NCBI GenBank assembly: GCA_009801085.1
Contig: VNWV01000008.1
Coordinates: forward strand, 2,418,001 to 2,482,000
Length of the DNA: 64,000 nt
Reading direction: 5' to 3'
DNA from: Lasiodiplodia sp. COLG20
Lineage: Eukaryota; Ascomycota; Dothideomycetes; Botryosphaeriales; Botryosphaeriaceae
Under the pieces are notes generated by a model. That model saw only the letters and a program-made list of their open reading frames with translations, was not told the origin of the DNA and made no database searches. A program made the translations under genes and the position numbers. How positions within the stretch are numbered: the stretch's first letter is position 1; the number at the start of each line of letters is the position of its first letter. This document shows positions 1-9,085 of the stretch, one piece after another.

Positions 1-1163
1 GCAGCTCTGCGGATGCTCTTCACTCCTGTCGCTCGCTCTCTTTCCGCATAACGCTCCCCGGCCGCGAACCCGACGCCCTCGCAACCGCCGTCACCATCAA
101 ATCGCGCCCCCAATATCTTCTCGAGCACCCACTCTGCAGTGCGAGCATGCAGACTCGGCGGAACTCTTTCCATGCGTTCGTTCATGCCTCCATCCACAAC
201 GCTCCGGCCATCCGCAAGCGCCTGGAAAACAACAAGCTGATCACGTAAATACTCGTCCACGCAACCACCATGCCGAACCTCGGTGACCAACTCGGCGGTG
301 ACCCGTCGGATCAACTTGTCTACCGCTGCCGGGACGGCGGTGATCTTTTCGTTGTAGAGCCAATCGCGACCGAGCTTATGGCCGTTGGTTGATGTCGCGA
401 CGAGAAGCAAGTACAGGTCCTTCTGCGGGCCCTTCTCAAACTTCACCGTGAAGGCGTCCTCGCTGAGGTCCGGGAAGCTGGCGCTGAGCGCCCTGCGTAG
501 CTCGCGTTCGGCCTGGCTCTGGCAGAACGAGGGAGCGAGGATGGTTGCTGTTATGCTTTGAATCGCTCCCCGGTTCTCCAGACGGAATGGCTTGAGTTTT
601 TGGCCGCGCGTTACGGAGGTGACGTTGAAGGTGATTGCGCCCTTGGGGCCGCGCATCCAGCCCCTTTCATGGAGTTTTGTCGTGACCGGTGGCAGCCCAA
701 TTAGGGACAAGGTGGGTAGTAGGACCTGATTGATGTAATCGTACGACGGCGAAAGAGACACGTTCGTTCCGCCGTGGATGGTTATCGAGAATGGTTTATT
801 TGACGAGCGGCCGGAAAACAGGATGAAGGGGAGAATGGCTTGGAATACGAGGCCAATGCTGCCGACGCTTCCAATATCGATGACATTGGCTTTCTGAGAA
901 GACTTGGTCGTGCCGTCGAAATCGGCGCGCGGGAAGAAGTCGAGAGTCTGGCTCTCCTGCTCAGCACCCACGGTGATGGCTTTGCTGGCGAGGGCTAACC
1001 ATTGGACGGCAGATAAATGCTGCCTTTTCAGCCCCCTCTTCCCTCTGCGATTTGCTCGAATGCGGGTGATGCGGATGGGTTCTGCCGTCAGAGCAGACAG
1101 CCCCGCCGAGATGCGGAGAAGCTGGCCGCCTCCCTCAAGCGTCGTTCCGTCGATGCAAGCCAT
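1..1163 (-). CDS. RNA 3'-terminal phosphate cyclase (3'-truncated by window edge)
   Basis: This enzyme family uses ATP to convert RNA 3'-phosphate ends into 2',3'-cyclic phosphates and acts in RNA end processing. The frame starts at ATG 1163 and stays open for 387 codons to the left edge, so the last residues lie outside the window. The N-terminus MACIDGTTLEGGGQLLRIS carries the family's EGGGQ-LR signature. The central part has HGGTN followed by SPSYDYINQVLLP, and a basic RGWMRGPKG segment. Near the C-terminus VDEYLRDQLV and LHARTAEWVL match the region holding the catalytic histidine of RtcA-type cyclases, which favours an active cyclase over the catalytically dead Rcl1 group. No intron is needed. 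It is divergent from the small gene at 1771. Seen: motifs and open frame. Inferred: activity. Confidence 0.9.
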   Translation of the reverse strand, partial: MACIDGTTLEGGGQLLRISAGLSALTAEPIRITRIRANRRGKRGLKRQHLSAVQWLALASKAITVGAEQESQTLDFFPRADFDGTTKSSQKANVIDIGSVGSIGLVFQAILPFILFSGRSSNKPFSITIHGGTNVSLSPSYDYINQVLLPTLSLIGLPPVTTKLHERGWMRGPKGAITFNVTSVTRGQKLKPFRLENRGAIQSITATILAPSFCQSQAERELRRALSASFPDLSEDAFTVKFEKGPQKDLYLLLVATSTNGHKLGRDWLYNEKITAVPAAVDKLIRRVTAELVTEVRHGGCVDEYLRDQLVVFQALADGRSVVDGGMNERMERVPPSLHARTAEWVLEKILGARFDGDGGCEGVGFAAGERYAERERATGVKSIRRA

Positions 1164-1770
1164 ATTAGGCGGGGTCCAGCTGCAAAAGGATAAGTGGGCT
1201 GTCTGTGGATTAGTGTAACCATGAAGTAGGGCAGGGAGACAAGCGCTCTTTTCAAGCCGGAGTGCAAATTGAGTCAACAACGAGCGTGGAGTCATATCTG
1301 CTCAGCCCCGTTGCTGCCTAAGGTAGGCCGGTCGTCAAAGCGTACGGCGGTGTTGGTCCTCCTACCGCTGTTCACACCTCAGATGCAAGCGCACCACCGA
1401 TGATGGAAGAACAAGGATGCAAGCATGGTGTTGATGAAAAAGAGGGGGACGGTAGACGGGCGGGCAGGCGCAACCGAGGAGAGGGGCCCACGCCACCAAC
1501 GCAACGGGCAACATCATAGGGCTGTCCCCTCGCTTCATCCCGGATTTCCCACCCTGCATCCTCTGCGCAGTGACGTCGACGCCCGGCGGCGTCTCCGTTT
1601 CACAAAGACTGAAAACTTGCTACCAGCATATGGCTCGTTGAAAAATGTCCTTTCGCGACCGGCCTCGGCCGTCTTCCTGCAGTAACCTCTTCCATCCTCC
1701 TTCCCGTCTGACGACAACAAACGCGTCTCCCGAATCCTCAATTTGAAAAGCGTATCTACTTCTCCCAACC
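1164..1770. promoter_or_regulatory. Divergent intergenic region between the cyclase and the 118-aa gene
   Basis: About 600 bases separate two divergently read genes and should hold both promoters. Pyrimidine-rich tracts precede the ATG at 1771. No further gene or repeat is visible. Confidence 0.5.
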
Positions 1771-2229
1771 ATGTCGGCCTTCCCCATCATCTTCAACATC
1801 GACGGCTCGTCCCGGCACGAGGTGCTCCTCGTCTCGCCCAACGCCACGCTGGCCGACCTGACGGCCCAGATCGAGTCGACGGCCGGCACCTCGCCCAACT
1901 GCGCCGAGTTCATGGCCAAATACGCGAAGAAGAAGGGCGACCAGAAGGTCGTGAGCATCAAGGTTCGCTGGGCCATGGCCGGCCGCGACCACAAGACCTT
2001 CCCCGCCGCCACCACCATCACCGACGAAAACGCCCAAGCCGTCCTCAGCCTGATCGAGCGCAGCGGCGTCGGCAAGGACGTGCTCGAGGTCAAGCTGACC
2101 GAGGAAGCCGCTGAGGAGAAAGCGTAGGTAGGGTCTCTTAGTTTGAAGTGCCCTCTAATTGGGGGAGAGTTGAGAGCTTGAGTACTAACCAATGGTTTAC
2201 TGAACAGGCTGCCGGATCGCACCAAGTAG
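1771..2229 (+). CDS. Small conserved-looking protein, probable two-exon gene
   Basis: I do not recognise the family. The first exon encodes MSAFPIIFNIDG and continues for about 118 residues in an alternating hydrophobic pattern, compatible with a small alpha/beta (perhaps beta-grasp) domain, ending in an acidic EEAAEEKA tail. In the genomic frame a stop lies at 2125-2127, but it overlaps a good splice donor (GTAGGT, 2124). A TACTAAC branch site at 2183-2189 and an AACAG acceptor ending at 2207 complete an 84-nt intron. Splicing gives 2208-2229 as exon 2 and changes the C-terminus to ALPDRTK before TAG at 2229. Retention gives a protein only seven residues or so shorter. Start codon context is CAACCATGT. 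Divergent from the RNA cyclase gene. The splice model is an inference. Confidence 0.7.
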
Positions 2230-3621
2230 TTTCCATCCACTTAATGAGCAGGATTCTGCCACGCTTGTGGAATGACTGTATGACCGTTATGCGGGATCGA
2301 AAAATTTAGGGCAAGCTACTTGTATTCAATAATTAATCCATCACATTATCAAATTACTCGTTCGGATCCAGTGGCCAAGTGACCAGAATGACCCCACGCT
2401 ATTAGCCATGTGAACAAGCTGTAGAGTGCTGGACTGCACGCTACCTTGTGTGTCTCACTTACAGAGTGATATTGCGGCCGAGGGGTTGCGCGAAGAATAG
2501 CAGGGCCGTGGAACAGGACAGACAATTTTTCACAATATTTGCGAGGAAATGTTTGAATAGTTGAAGCTATTGTTTAAACCCAGACGTGGGCCTCGACTAT
2601 TGATATAAGTAAGTGTGATGTTATCGGCCAGGCAGCTTTCACGAAGGCAGATTCCTCTTGCACTCACTGTGCTCTCTGCTCAGTCTCGAGCAATACCCAC
2701 TCAGGCCTGGAACATGAGACCTTTCGTTCCCTCAAGGCAGAACTCTGTAAGTGAGCCACCGCCGCCGCCACAAACCAATAAAACTTAAGCGGTGAGGCGA
2801 GGCTGCCTCGCAGCCTGGTCATCCCCCAGTACCACCATCGTCATCATCACGAGAGCGCCACAGAGTGGCGGTGCAGCAACAGTGCCTCACAAAATTCTCC
2901 GAGCCGATCGATCACGGTCCCGCCCTTTTTCACCACAATTGTACAGATGACTGTGGGGAAATAACAGTCATAATCCGAAGGATTCAATCTCAGTTGTGGC
3001 TTAGCCCCTATCGTTTGTTATCTCCGGTCGAGAAGGGGCCAAAAGGAATGTCTGCCTCGTTGCATGCGGCGGTGTGACGATGTACATAGCGAATATTGAA
3101 ATGATTACCTGGGGAACCCCGGGTATGTGGGCGGATCCTTGCTTCTTCCACCGTGCATCATCGTACGAGCCTTTTGGCGGGGCCGTGTCCGTGTCCGGAT
3201 CTACCGATGAGGCTGAGAATGAGGGTTTGCCGTTTGCCGGGAGGCTGTGTGCATGTGCAGCGAGGCACGGGCCTCGAGTACTGTGGTAGTCGAGCCCCTG
3301 CTTGGCGATGGACCATTTACTGTAAGAAGAAAATGGAATTGTACGTGCGGTCCAAAGATCTCCGCAGGAAAAATGAAGTTGGGGAGGAAAAATCATGTCT
3401 CAAATGCGTTCATTTCATGCTATCAACGTCTAAGCTGCCGTAGCAGAACTGGTCTCTTTTTTATTCTCATAACTTGGGATCATGTCCTGGAGCCTCCCCT
3501 CTTTTCTTGATCCAATCCCTTGCACGCCTTAAATTTTTTTTTTTTTTCATTCATGTCACAGCCATCATCCGCACACAGCCTCATCCGAGGGCGCAAATGA
3601 GGCGCAAACGTCAGTCACCGT
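2230..3621. other. Intergenic stretch between convergent genes
   Basis: About 1.4 kb with no convincing gene. It contains repeat copy A (2460-2590). A run of T near 3535-3546 lies just beyond the ArgRS stop and may belong to its 3' end. Short open frames at 3001-3510 have no recognisable content. Confidence 0.5.
2460..2590 (+). repeat. MITE-like element, copy A (degenerate)
   Basis: TACAGAGTGATATTGCGGCC at the left, then GCGCGAAGAATAGCAGGGC, then TTGAAGCTATTG. These match the left half of the other copies. The right hairpin arm is lost or unrecognisable. Confidence 0.7.
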
Positions 3622-5843
3622 TTACATACGGTCGACCGGGGTGATGCCCAGCAGAGCCAGACCGTTCCTCAGAACCTGCCTGGCGGCAACGTACAGAGCC
3701 ATACGGGCCTTCTTGACCGACTCCTCGGAGCCGACGACCTGCAGGTGGTCGTAGGAAGAGGAGACGGCGTGCGTCATCTTGAACAGGTACGTCAGCACGG
3801 TGGCGGGCTCCTGCTTCTTGAGCGTGTCGATGAAGACGTCGGGCCACTGGGAGATCAGCCTCAGCACGTCGATGGCGTGCTTCTCCTTCAGCAGCGACAG
3901 GTCCGCGTTCACGAGATCCTCCTCCTTGATGTCCGCCTTGCGGACGATGCTGCACAGACGGGCGTGGGCGTACTCGAGGTAAGGGCCGGTGTCGCCCTCG
4001 AACGACGTCATGCGGGAGAGGTCGAAGTCGTAGTTGTTGATGCGCTTGCCCTTCATGTCCTGAACCATGACGGCGGCAATGCCGAGGATGTCGGCCACCT
4101 TCTCCGGGTTCTCGACCTGGTCGTACTTGGCCTGGTTGCTCTTCATGACCTCGTGCATCTTCTCGCCAACGATGTTCAGAACCTCGTCGAGCGCCTTGGC
4201 GGTACCGAGACGGGTCGACATCTTGTTGACCATACCGAAGTTGATGTGCTGGCACTTGTCGGCAATGTCTTTGCGGCCCATCAGCTCGATAATCTTGAAG
4301 AGCTGAGCAAGGTGCAGATCCTGCTGTGTTGCGACAACGTAGATCATCTTGTCGAAGTTGTAGGTGTTGTAACGCTCCACGGCGGCGCCGATATCACGGG
4401 TCAGGTAGAGCGAGGTGCCGTCCTTCTTCTGGACCAGAGCCTTGCCCAGCTTCTTGCTGTGCTTGGTAAGGTCGACGATGACGGCGCCCTCGGAGTCCTC
4501 CGATGTGCCCGACGCCTTCAGTTGCTTAGCAGCATCCTCCATGCTCTCGTTCTTGACCTGAGATTCACCCGAGTAGACATCGTAGTGCACGTTCAGGCGA
4601 GCGTACGACTTCTCGAGCGCCTCGATCGAGACGTCACGGCACCACTTCCAGAACTCCATAGCCTCCTTGTCACCGTCTTCCATGCGCTTAAAGTAGTCAC
4701 GGGCCTGCTGGCTGACACTCTTCTTCACCAGCTCATCAAGCTCGGGCTGCGCCTTCGCGGCCTCATCCTCCTTGCCTTCCTTCTTCAGCGCCGCAATGGC
4801 GTCCTGCTTCTGCTTGATCTGCTCGTCCTCCTCCTTCTGGATCTTGGTCATCTGCTGGTACACCTCGACCAGGTGCTTGATGGGGTCCGCCTTGAGCTTC
4901 GCCTCGTCACCAAACTTGCCGTAGCCGACAGCCAGGATACCGTATTGCCTGCCCCAGTCACCCAGGTAGTTCATGCGGATGACCTCCCATCCTGCGCCCT
5001 CGTACAGCTTCGCGAGGAAGCCACCAATGATTGTGCTGCGGAGATGGGCGTAGCCGAAGGGCTTTGCGATGTTGGGCGAGGAGAACTCAATAATGATCTT
5101 CTTGCGGCCCTTGGAGGGGTCCGACTCGTCCTTCAGGCCAAAGGTCTGGTTGAGACCGTAGGCGCTGCCGCTCTTGAGGATGGAAGGGATCACGAGGTTG
5201 CAGAGGGGCGCGGGCTTGAAGAAGAACTGAAGGAAGGTTCCGAAAACGGTGGGCTTCTCGATGAGCGGCGACTCGGGGAACTGCGCGCGTGAGGTCAACG
5301 TCATGTCGGCAAGCGAGTGGTAGGGTGGCATGAGGCTACCTTCTCAGCGATCTCCTTGGCCAGCTCGTCGGGCTTCTTGCCCTTGAGCCTCAGAGCAGGG
5401 ACGGCGAGGGTCAGGTCGCCCTTGTCTAGCGACTGGGTCCATTGGAGGGTCGGGTATATGATCTTGGGGTCGACGCCGCTGGCCTGGGCGAGCAGGTCGG
5501 TGATGTGCGAGCGGTAGATGTCGAAGGCATTAAGCTCCGGGTGAGTGTTAGGCGCCTTGGGGAGGTCGGAGAGGCCGAAGTTCTTCAGGGTGGCAGCAAC
5601 CTCGTCGACCGAGGGTGCGTGAGAGAGGGTTTGCGCCATGGTGAGAGTACGGCGGGCAGGCGGCGGTGGACGACTCAGCTGCGGCGAGAAGGATTGGCGG
5701 TGCTGAAGCTTCGGAGTGAGCAGGGCAAAGGCTCGGCGTGACGGTCGAGCAGGCTTTGGGTATAGGGCACAGAGACTACTGCGCAGAAGTTGGCGTTGGG
5801 TTTGCATGTAGAATCCCAAGTGGGGTCGCCGCAATTCAGTCAC
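3622..5843 (-). CDS. Arginyl-tRNA synthetase, cytosolic/mitochondrial
   Basis: Charges tRNA-Arg with arginine; class I synthetase. Exon 1 is 5843-5340, a 59-nt intron runs 5339-5281 (GT..GCAG), and exon 2 is 5280-3622, giving 720 residues from the first ATG. The class I nucleotide site lies in SSPNIAKPFGYAHLRSTIIG, where GYAH (residues 244-247) stands in for HIGH; KMSTR (521-525) is the KMSKS equivalent; NYLGDWGRQYG is typical of ArgRS. The C-terminal DALR-type anticodon domain ends LLGITPVDRM. A second in-frame ATG at 5639 (MAQTLSHAPS) gives a 652-residue cytosolic form. The 68 residues before it, especially after Met at 5807 (MQTQRQLLRSSLCALYPKPA), are Arg/Ser-rich and almost free of acids, like a mitochondrial presequence. 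Dual targeting from one gene is inferred. Confidence 0.95.
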
Positions 5844-6625
5844 CGTTTGCCAGCGCGCGCCAAAATTTGTTCGAATGACTCAAGCACCCTTGAACCCCAC
5901 CAGCCACTCGGTGCACCACACCTCGCGCATCATCGCCCACACCCTGGTGATCTGCTGTGATGATGTTCAGCCTTCGTAAATCCGGGATGGTGCTCGTACA
6001 GATAAGTACAAGGCGGCGGCCGCAGGTTGCCAGCCACCAATTGGTAGGATCACCTACAGTCAGCACTCTCTTCTTCAGGAGTTATCCTCCGGGAACCAAC
6101 TAAGGCGGAATGGCGGTGCCGATTTTGCTTGGCCTCAGCTACGCTTTCCTATGCACGCGCCGTCTGTGCCATGTACCTGGGATATAGCTCGTAGCGCGCG
6201 GCTGAGGGTCCTGTGGGGGGCTCGGCGAGTATAGCGCGCGGCACGTTCAAAGCGCACAGATGAGCACCGCTAGGAGCTAGTGATCAATGTTGCTGCGCCT
6301 TTTCAGGCAACTGCACGTAGGTGGTTGCCATCATGCGCTCACCGCTGGGTTGGAGTATGACCGACGAGGCCAATCCATGGCTGAGACTCAGCCCCGCGGC
6401 ACAGGCGCCAATGATTGCCCCAGTGCCCCACCGCCGCAAAAGTCAAGTCACATCCGACTCCAGGGCACACGATACATAGCATACAAATACGCTTGCTAGG
6501 AACCAGTGCTTGCTCTCTCGTACCACCCAAACATCGCAAGAACCCACACAAACACCCTTCCACCGCCTTCTTCAACCACCTCACCCCTCCACTTTCACAC
6601 CTCCGCCCCCACAGAACAACCCACA
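5844..6625. promoter_or_regulatory. Shared divergent promoter region, ArgRS and deoxyribosyltransferase-like gene
   Basis: About 780 bases between divergent starts. It holds the TGACTCA at 5876 and a C-rich leader (6540-6620) before ATG 6626. No additional gene is seen. Confidence 0.5.
5876..5882. promoter_or_regulatory. TGACTCA, Gcn4/CPC1-type site upstream of ArgRS
   Basis: An exact TGACTCA lies 33 bases upstream of the first ArgRS ATG and about 240 upstream of the inner ATG. This is the recognition element of Gcn4/CPC1, which activates amino-acid and synthetase genes in fungi. Its closeness to the long-form start suggests many transcripts begin downstream and encode only the short form (inference). 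Confidence 0.5.
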
Positions 6626-7141
6626 ATGGCCGCCAACTCCACCACCACCCCCGCCGCGGGGTCCAACAAGGCGCAAATCTTCCTGGCGCCGAACTACCCG
6701 CCCAAGCCCATCGTCGGGCGGTCTGTCTTCCTGGCGGGCTCCATCGAGATGGGCAAGGCCGAGGATTGGCAGACGAAGATGACGGATAAGCTGATGCACC
6801 TGCCCATCACCGTGCTCAACCCGCGCCGTCCGGACTGGAACAACGACTGGAAGCAGAGCAAGGACGACCCGCGCTTCCGCGAGCAGGTCGAGTGGGAGCT
6901 GGACATGCAGGAGCGCTGCAGCGTCATCGCCATGCACTTCCACCCGGACACAAAGGCCCCCATCTCGCTGCTCGAGCTCGGCCTCTTCGCCAACACGGGC
7001 AAGATGGTCGTCTGCTGCCCCGACGGCTTCTACCGCAAGGGCAACGTCGAGCTCGTCTGCGAGCGCGCCGGCGTCCCGCTTTTCAACAACATTGACGACA
7101 TGATCGACTACGCCATCAAGAAGCTGGAGGGGAAGGCATGA
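6626..7141 (+). CDS. Nucleoside 2-deoxyribosyltransferase-like protein
   Basis: A 171-residue single-exon protein resembling the small fungal Nuc_deoxyri_tr2-type family, which shares the fold of enzymes that exchange bases on deoxynucleosides. After a Ser/Thr/Ala-rich start the core begins VFLAGSIEMGKAEDWQ (residues 34-49), continues LNPRRPDWNNDW, then QVEWELDMQERC and APISLLELGLFA, where Glu117 sits at the position of the catalytic glutamate of deoxyribosyltransferases. CPDGFYRKGNVELVCERAGVP follows. The start at 6626 (ACAATGG) was chosen because upstream in-frame residues are low-complexity Pro/Thr/His leader sequence. Substrate is unknown; a role in nucleotide-sugar hydrolysis or signalling is equally possible. 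Divergent from ArgRS. Confidence 0.8.
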   Translation: MAANSTTTPAAGSNKAQIFLAPNYPPKPIVGRSVFLAGSIEMGKAEDWQTKMTDKLMHLPITVLNPRRPDWNNDWKQSKDDPRFREQVEWELDMQERCSVIAMHFHPDTKAPISLLELGLFANTGKMVVCCPDGFYRKGNVELVCERAGVPLFNNIDDMIDYAIKKLEGKA

Positions 7142-9085
7142 TCACCATCGTGTGCGGAGGGGGACTGGAAAACGCTTGGCGCTTGAAGAGAATATTTAAG
7201 GTACATGGTATTTGGGGTTTCCGATCCGGCGTTGCAGCGACAAACATGGCATTTCTTTTGTCCATATCCCTCTATTGGCGGCTTCTTTCCTCGTTCAGCC
7301 CACCACATCTTGTTTTCTTTAAAGATACGTCTATATGGCAGCTAGCACCTTTCGGAAGATATCCCTGTTGCCATGAATCATAAATGCGTTTCTCAACCTC
7401 ACAATTTTCGATACCCTTCCACAACCATTAGGCTGAACCATGCGGCAAAGATACAGGTTTTCCGGAGAGCTGAGCGGCAGCTACTGCCCGATCACGCAAT
7501 TGGGCTCTCAGGCAAAAAGCAAGGATTGCTTTCAAGAGCCCAAAGGAACATCTTCCCTGCTTATTCTTTGTCTTATCTCGCATTGCCGTTGCCCCGATAC
7601 AGAGGGGTACCGCAGCCGAAGACTAGCGCGAAGAATAGCAGGACCCTCGAATTTAGGGCAACTATGACTCAGCTGACTTTTTCCTAAAAAAAAAAAAGGA
7701 AAAGGAAAACAACATATGGGTAGTTGAAGGTATTATCCGGACGTGGATGTGCAATTGTCAATTCCACATTCACATCCGGACGACAGCTTCAGCTCCCCAC
7801 GATATGGCCGAAAATAAATTTACACTAGTTTTCGGCTACTCCTCTGTACTCCCCGCAAAATATCCCGTCCCCCTTGCATCCTGCTCATCAGACACAATCT
7901 GCTCCGGGAATCGGAAGCCAGTGCTTCCAACCATTTGCCTCAAAATGCAAGTAGTTCCCATAAAAACAACAAACACCCCGTCGTCAATCGAAGCAGTGCG
8001 CTTTTGGGAGCGAGATATCCGATGATATTATCCTACTCGATACAACTACACATTCGAGGTTGCCCTCACCTCATTGCTGCCCAATCATTCTCCGACCGCC
8101 TAAATTGGACCCGCTCCATTTGTACCCGATATCCCGAATGCGCCCTTGCCTCGTGCGCACGGTGCCACATGCCTCACCTGACAGCCATGCGCGTACTACC
8201 TGCCATGCATCGCCGGTTTTGCTCGTAATCTGGACACCAGAACAACTTCTGACACGAACATCGTGAAAACTTCCTTGACGTCATTGAAAAGAGAACTAAC
8301 GTATTGAAAATCGACTTCGTGAGAAGATCATTTCCATTTCACAAGTAAAAAGGCACCAAGCCGCTCGGTCTTTGAAAAGGCCCCCAAACAAGAATGCTAA
8401 GCAAAGTCCGCCCGCCCATTTTACGTTCCAGTTACAATGCGATCTCGAGAGCGCACTGAAGAAGAACATATGTCGCGGAGAGGTATGAAGAGAACTGGCG
8501 GAAATTATAGGGAGAGATCGAAGGGTACTTGGAAAATGAACACTCGAGCTACCTTGCTACCCATGGAAAAATATGAAAGTTGAGTGGTTAGGGGTATGGC
8601 TGAGAGAGTATCGGTGGAGGGTATGAGAATAAAGATAAATGTTGTAGTGTCAGCACTGCCCGTGGAAGCTGACAGAGCTCCACCGGGGGATTTTATGGTC
8701 GTAAATGTCGTCCGTAGCGTCGTAATGTTAGGTGGCCATAACTCGTCATCCTCCCATGTTGCCTTCGCTAGGAAAGAAAAGAGAAGAAAGATGCAACTTT
8801 TCCGTTTTTGTTCCTCTTGTAAGAACCGCCTTTTTGCCACCCAGATTTTTAGTCGGCTCCATTCGCCGTTTTGTTTGACCAACGAATAAAGACGAGATTC
8901 TGTCATGGAAAAGCACACCCCGAGAACAAGAATCTTTTCTGAACAAGCCAAAGAACAATGGATGAGGAAAACGAAAGCAAGGGGAAAAGACACGCGAAGG
9001 GGATATCAAATAGCCAACCACGTCCAAACCTAGGTCCATCAAAGAAAATGCAAGGGAAAGCCGAAAATTGGTGGTTGTACTGTTA
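7142..9085. other. Intergenic stretch between convergent genes
   Basis: About 1.9 kb containing repeat copy B (7598-7848). Open frames around 7940-8230 and 8505-8993 show no domain or codon pattern I trust; the latter probably overlaps the 3' region of the gene ending at 9086. Confidence 0.5.
7598..7848 (+). repeat. MITE-like element, copy B (full length, TA at both ends)
   Basis: The most complete copy, about 250 bp. It reads TA-CAGAGGGGTACCGCAGCC at the left and TTTTCGGCTACTCCTCTG-TA at the right. The inner hairpin spans 7716-7803. Between the outer arm and the hairpin are the shared GCGCGAAGAATAGCAGGAC block and an A-rich stretch. Confidence 0.85.

Noticed and set aside
3745..5292. 515-codon open frame on the + strand opposite ArgRS
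   Set aside because: Antisense shadow of a strongly supported synthetase; Leu/Val/Arg-rich with no domain.
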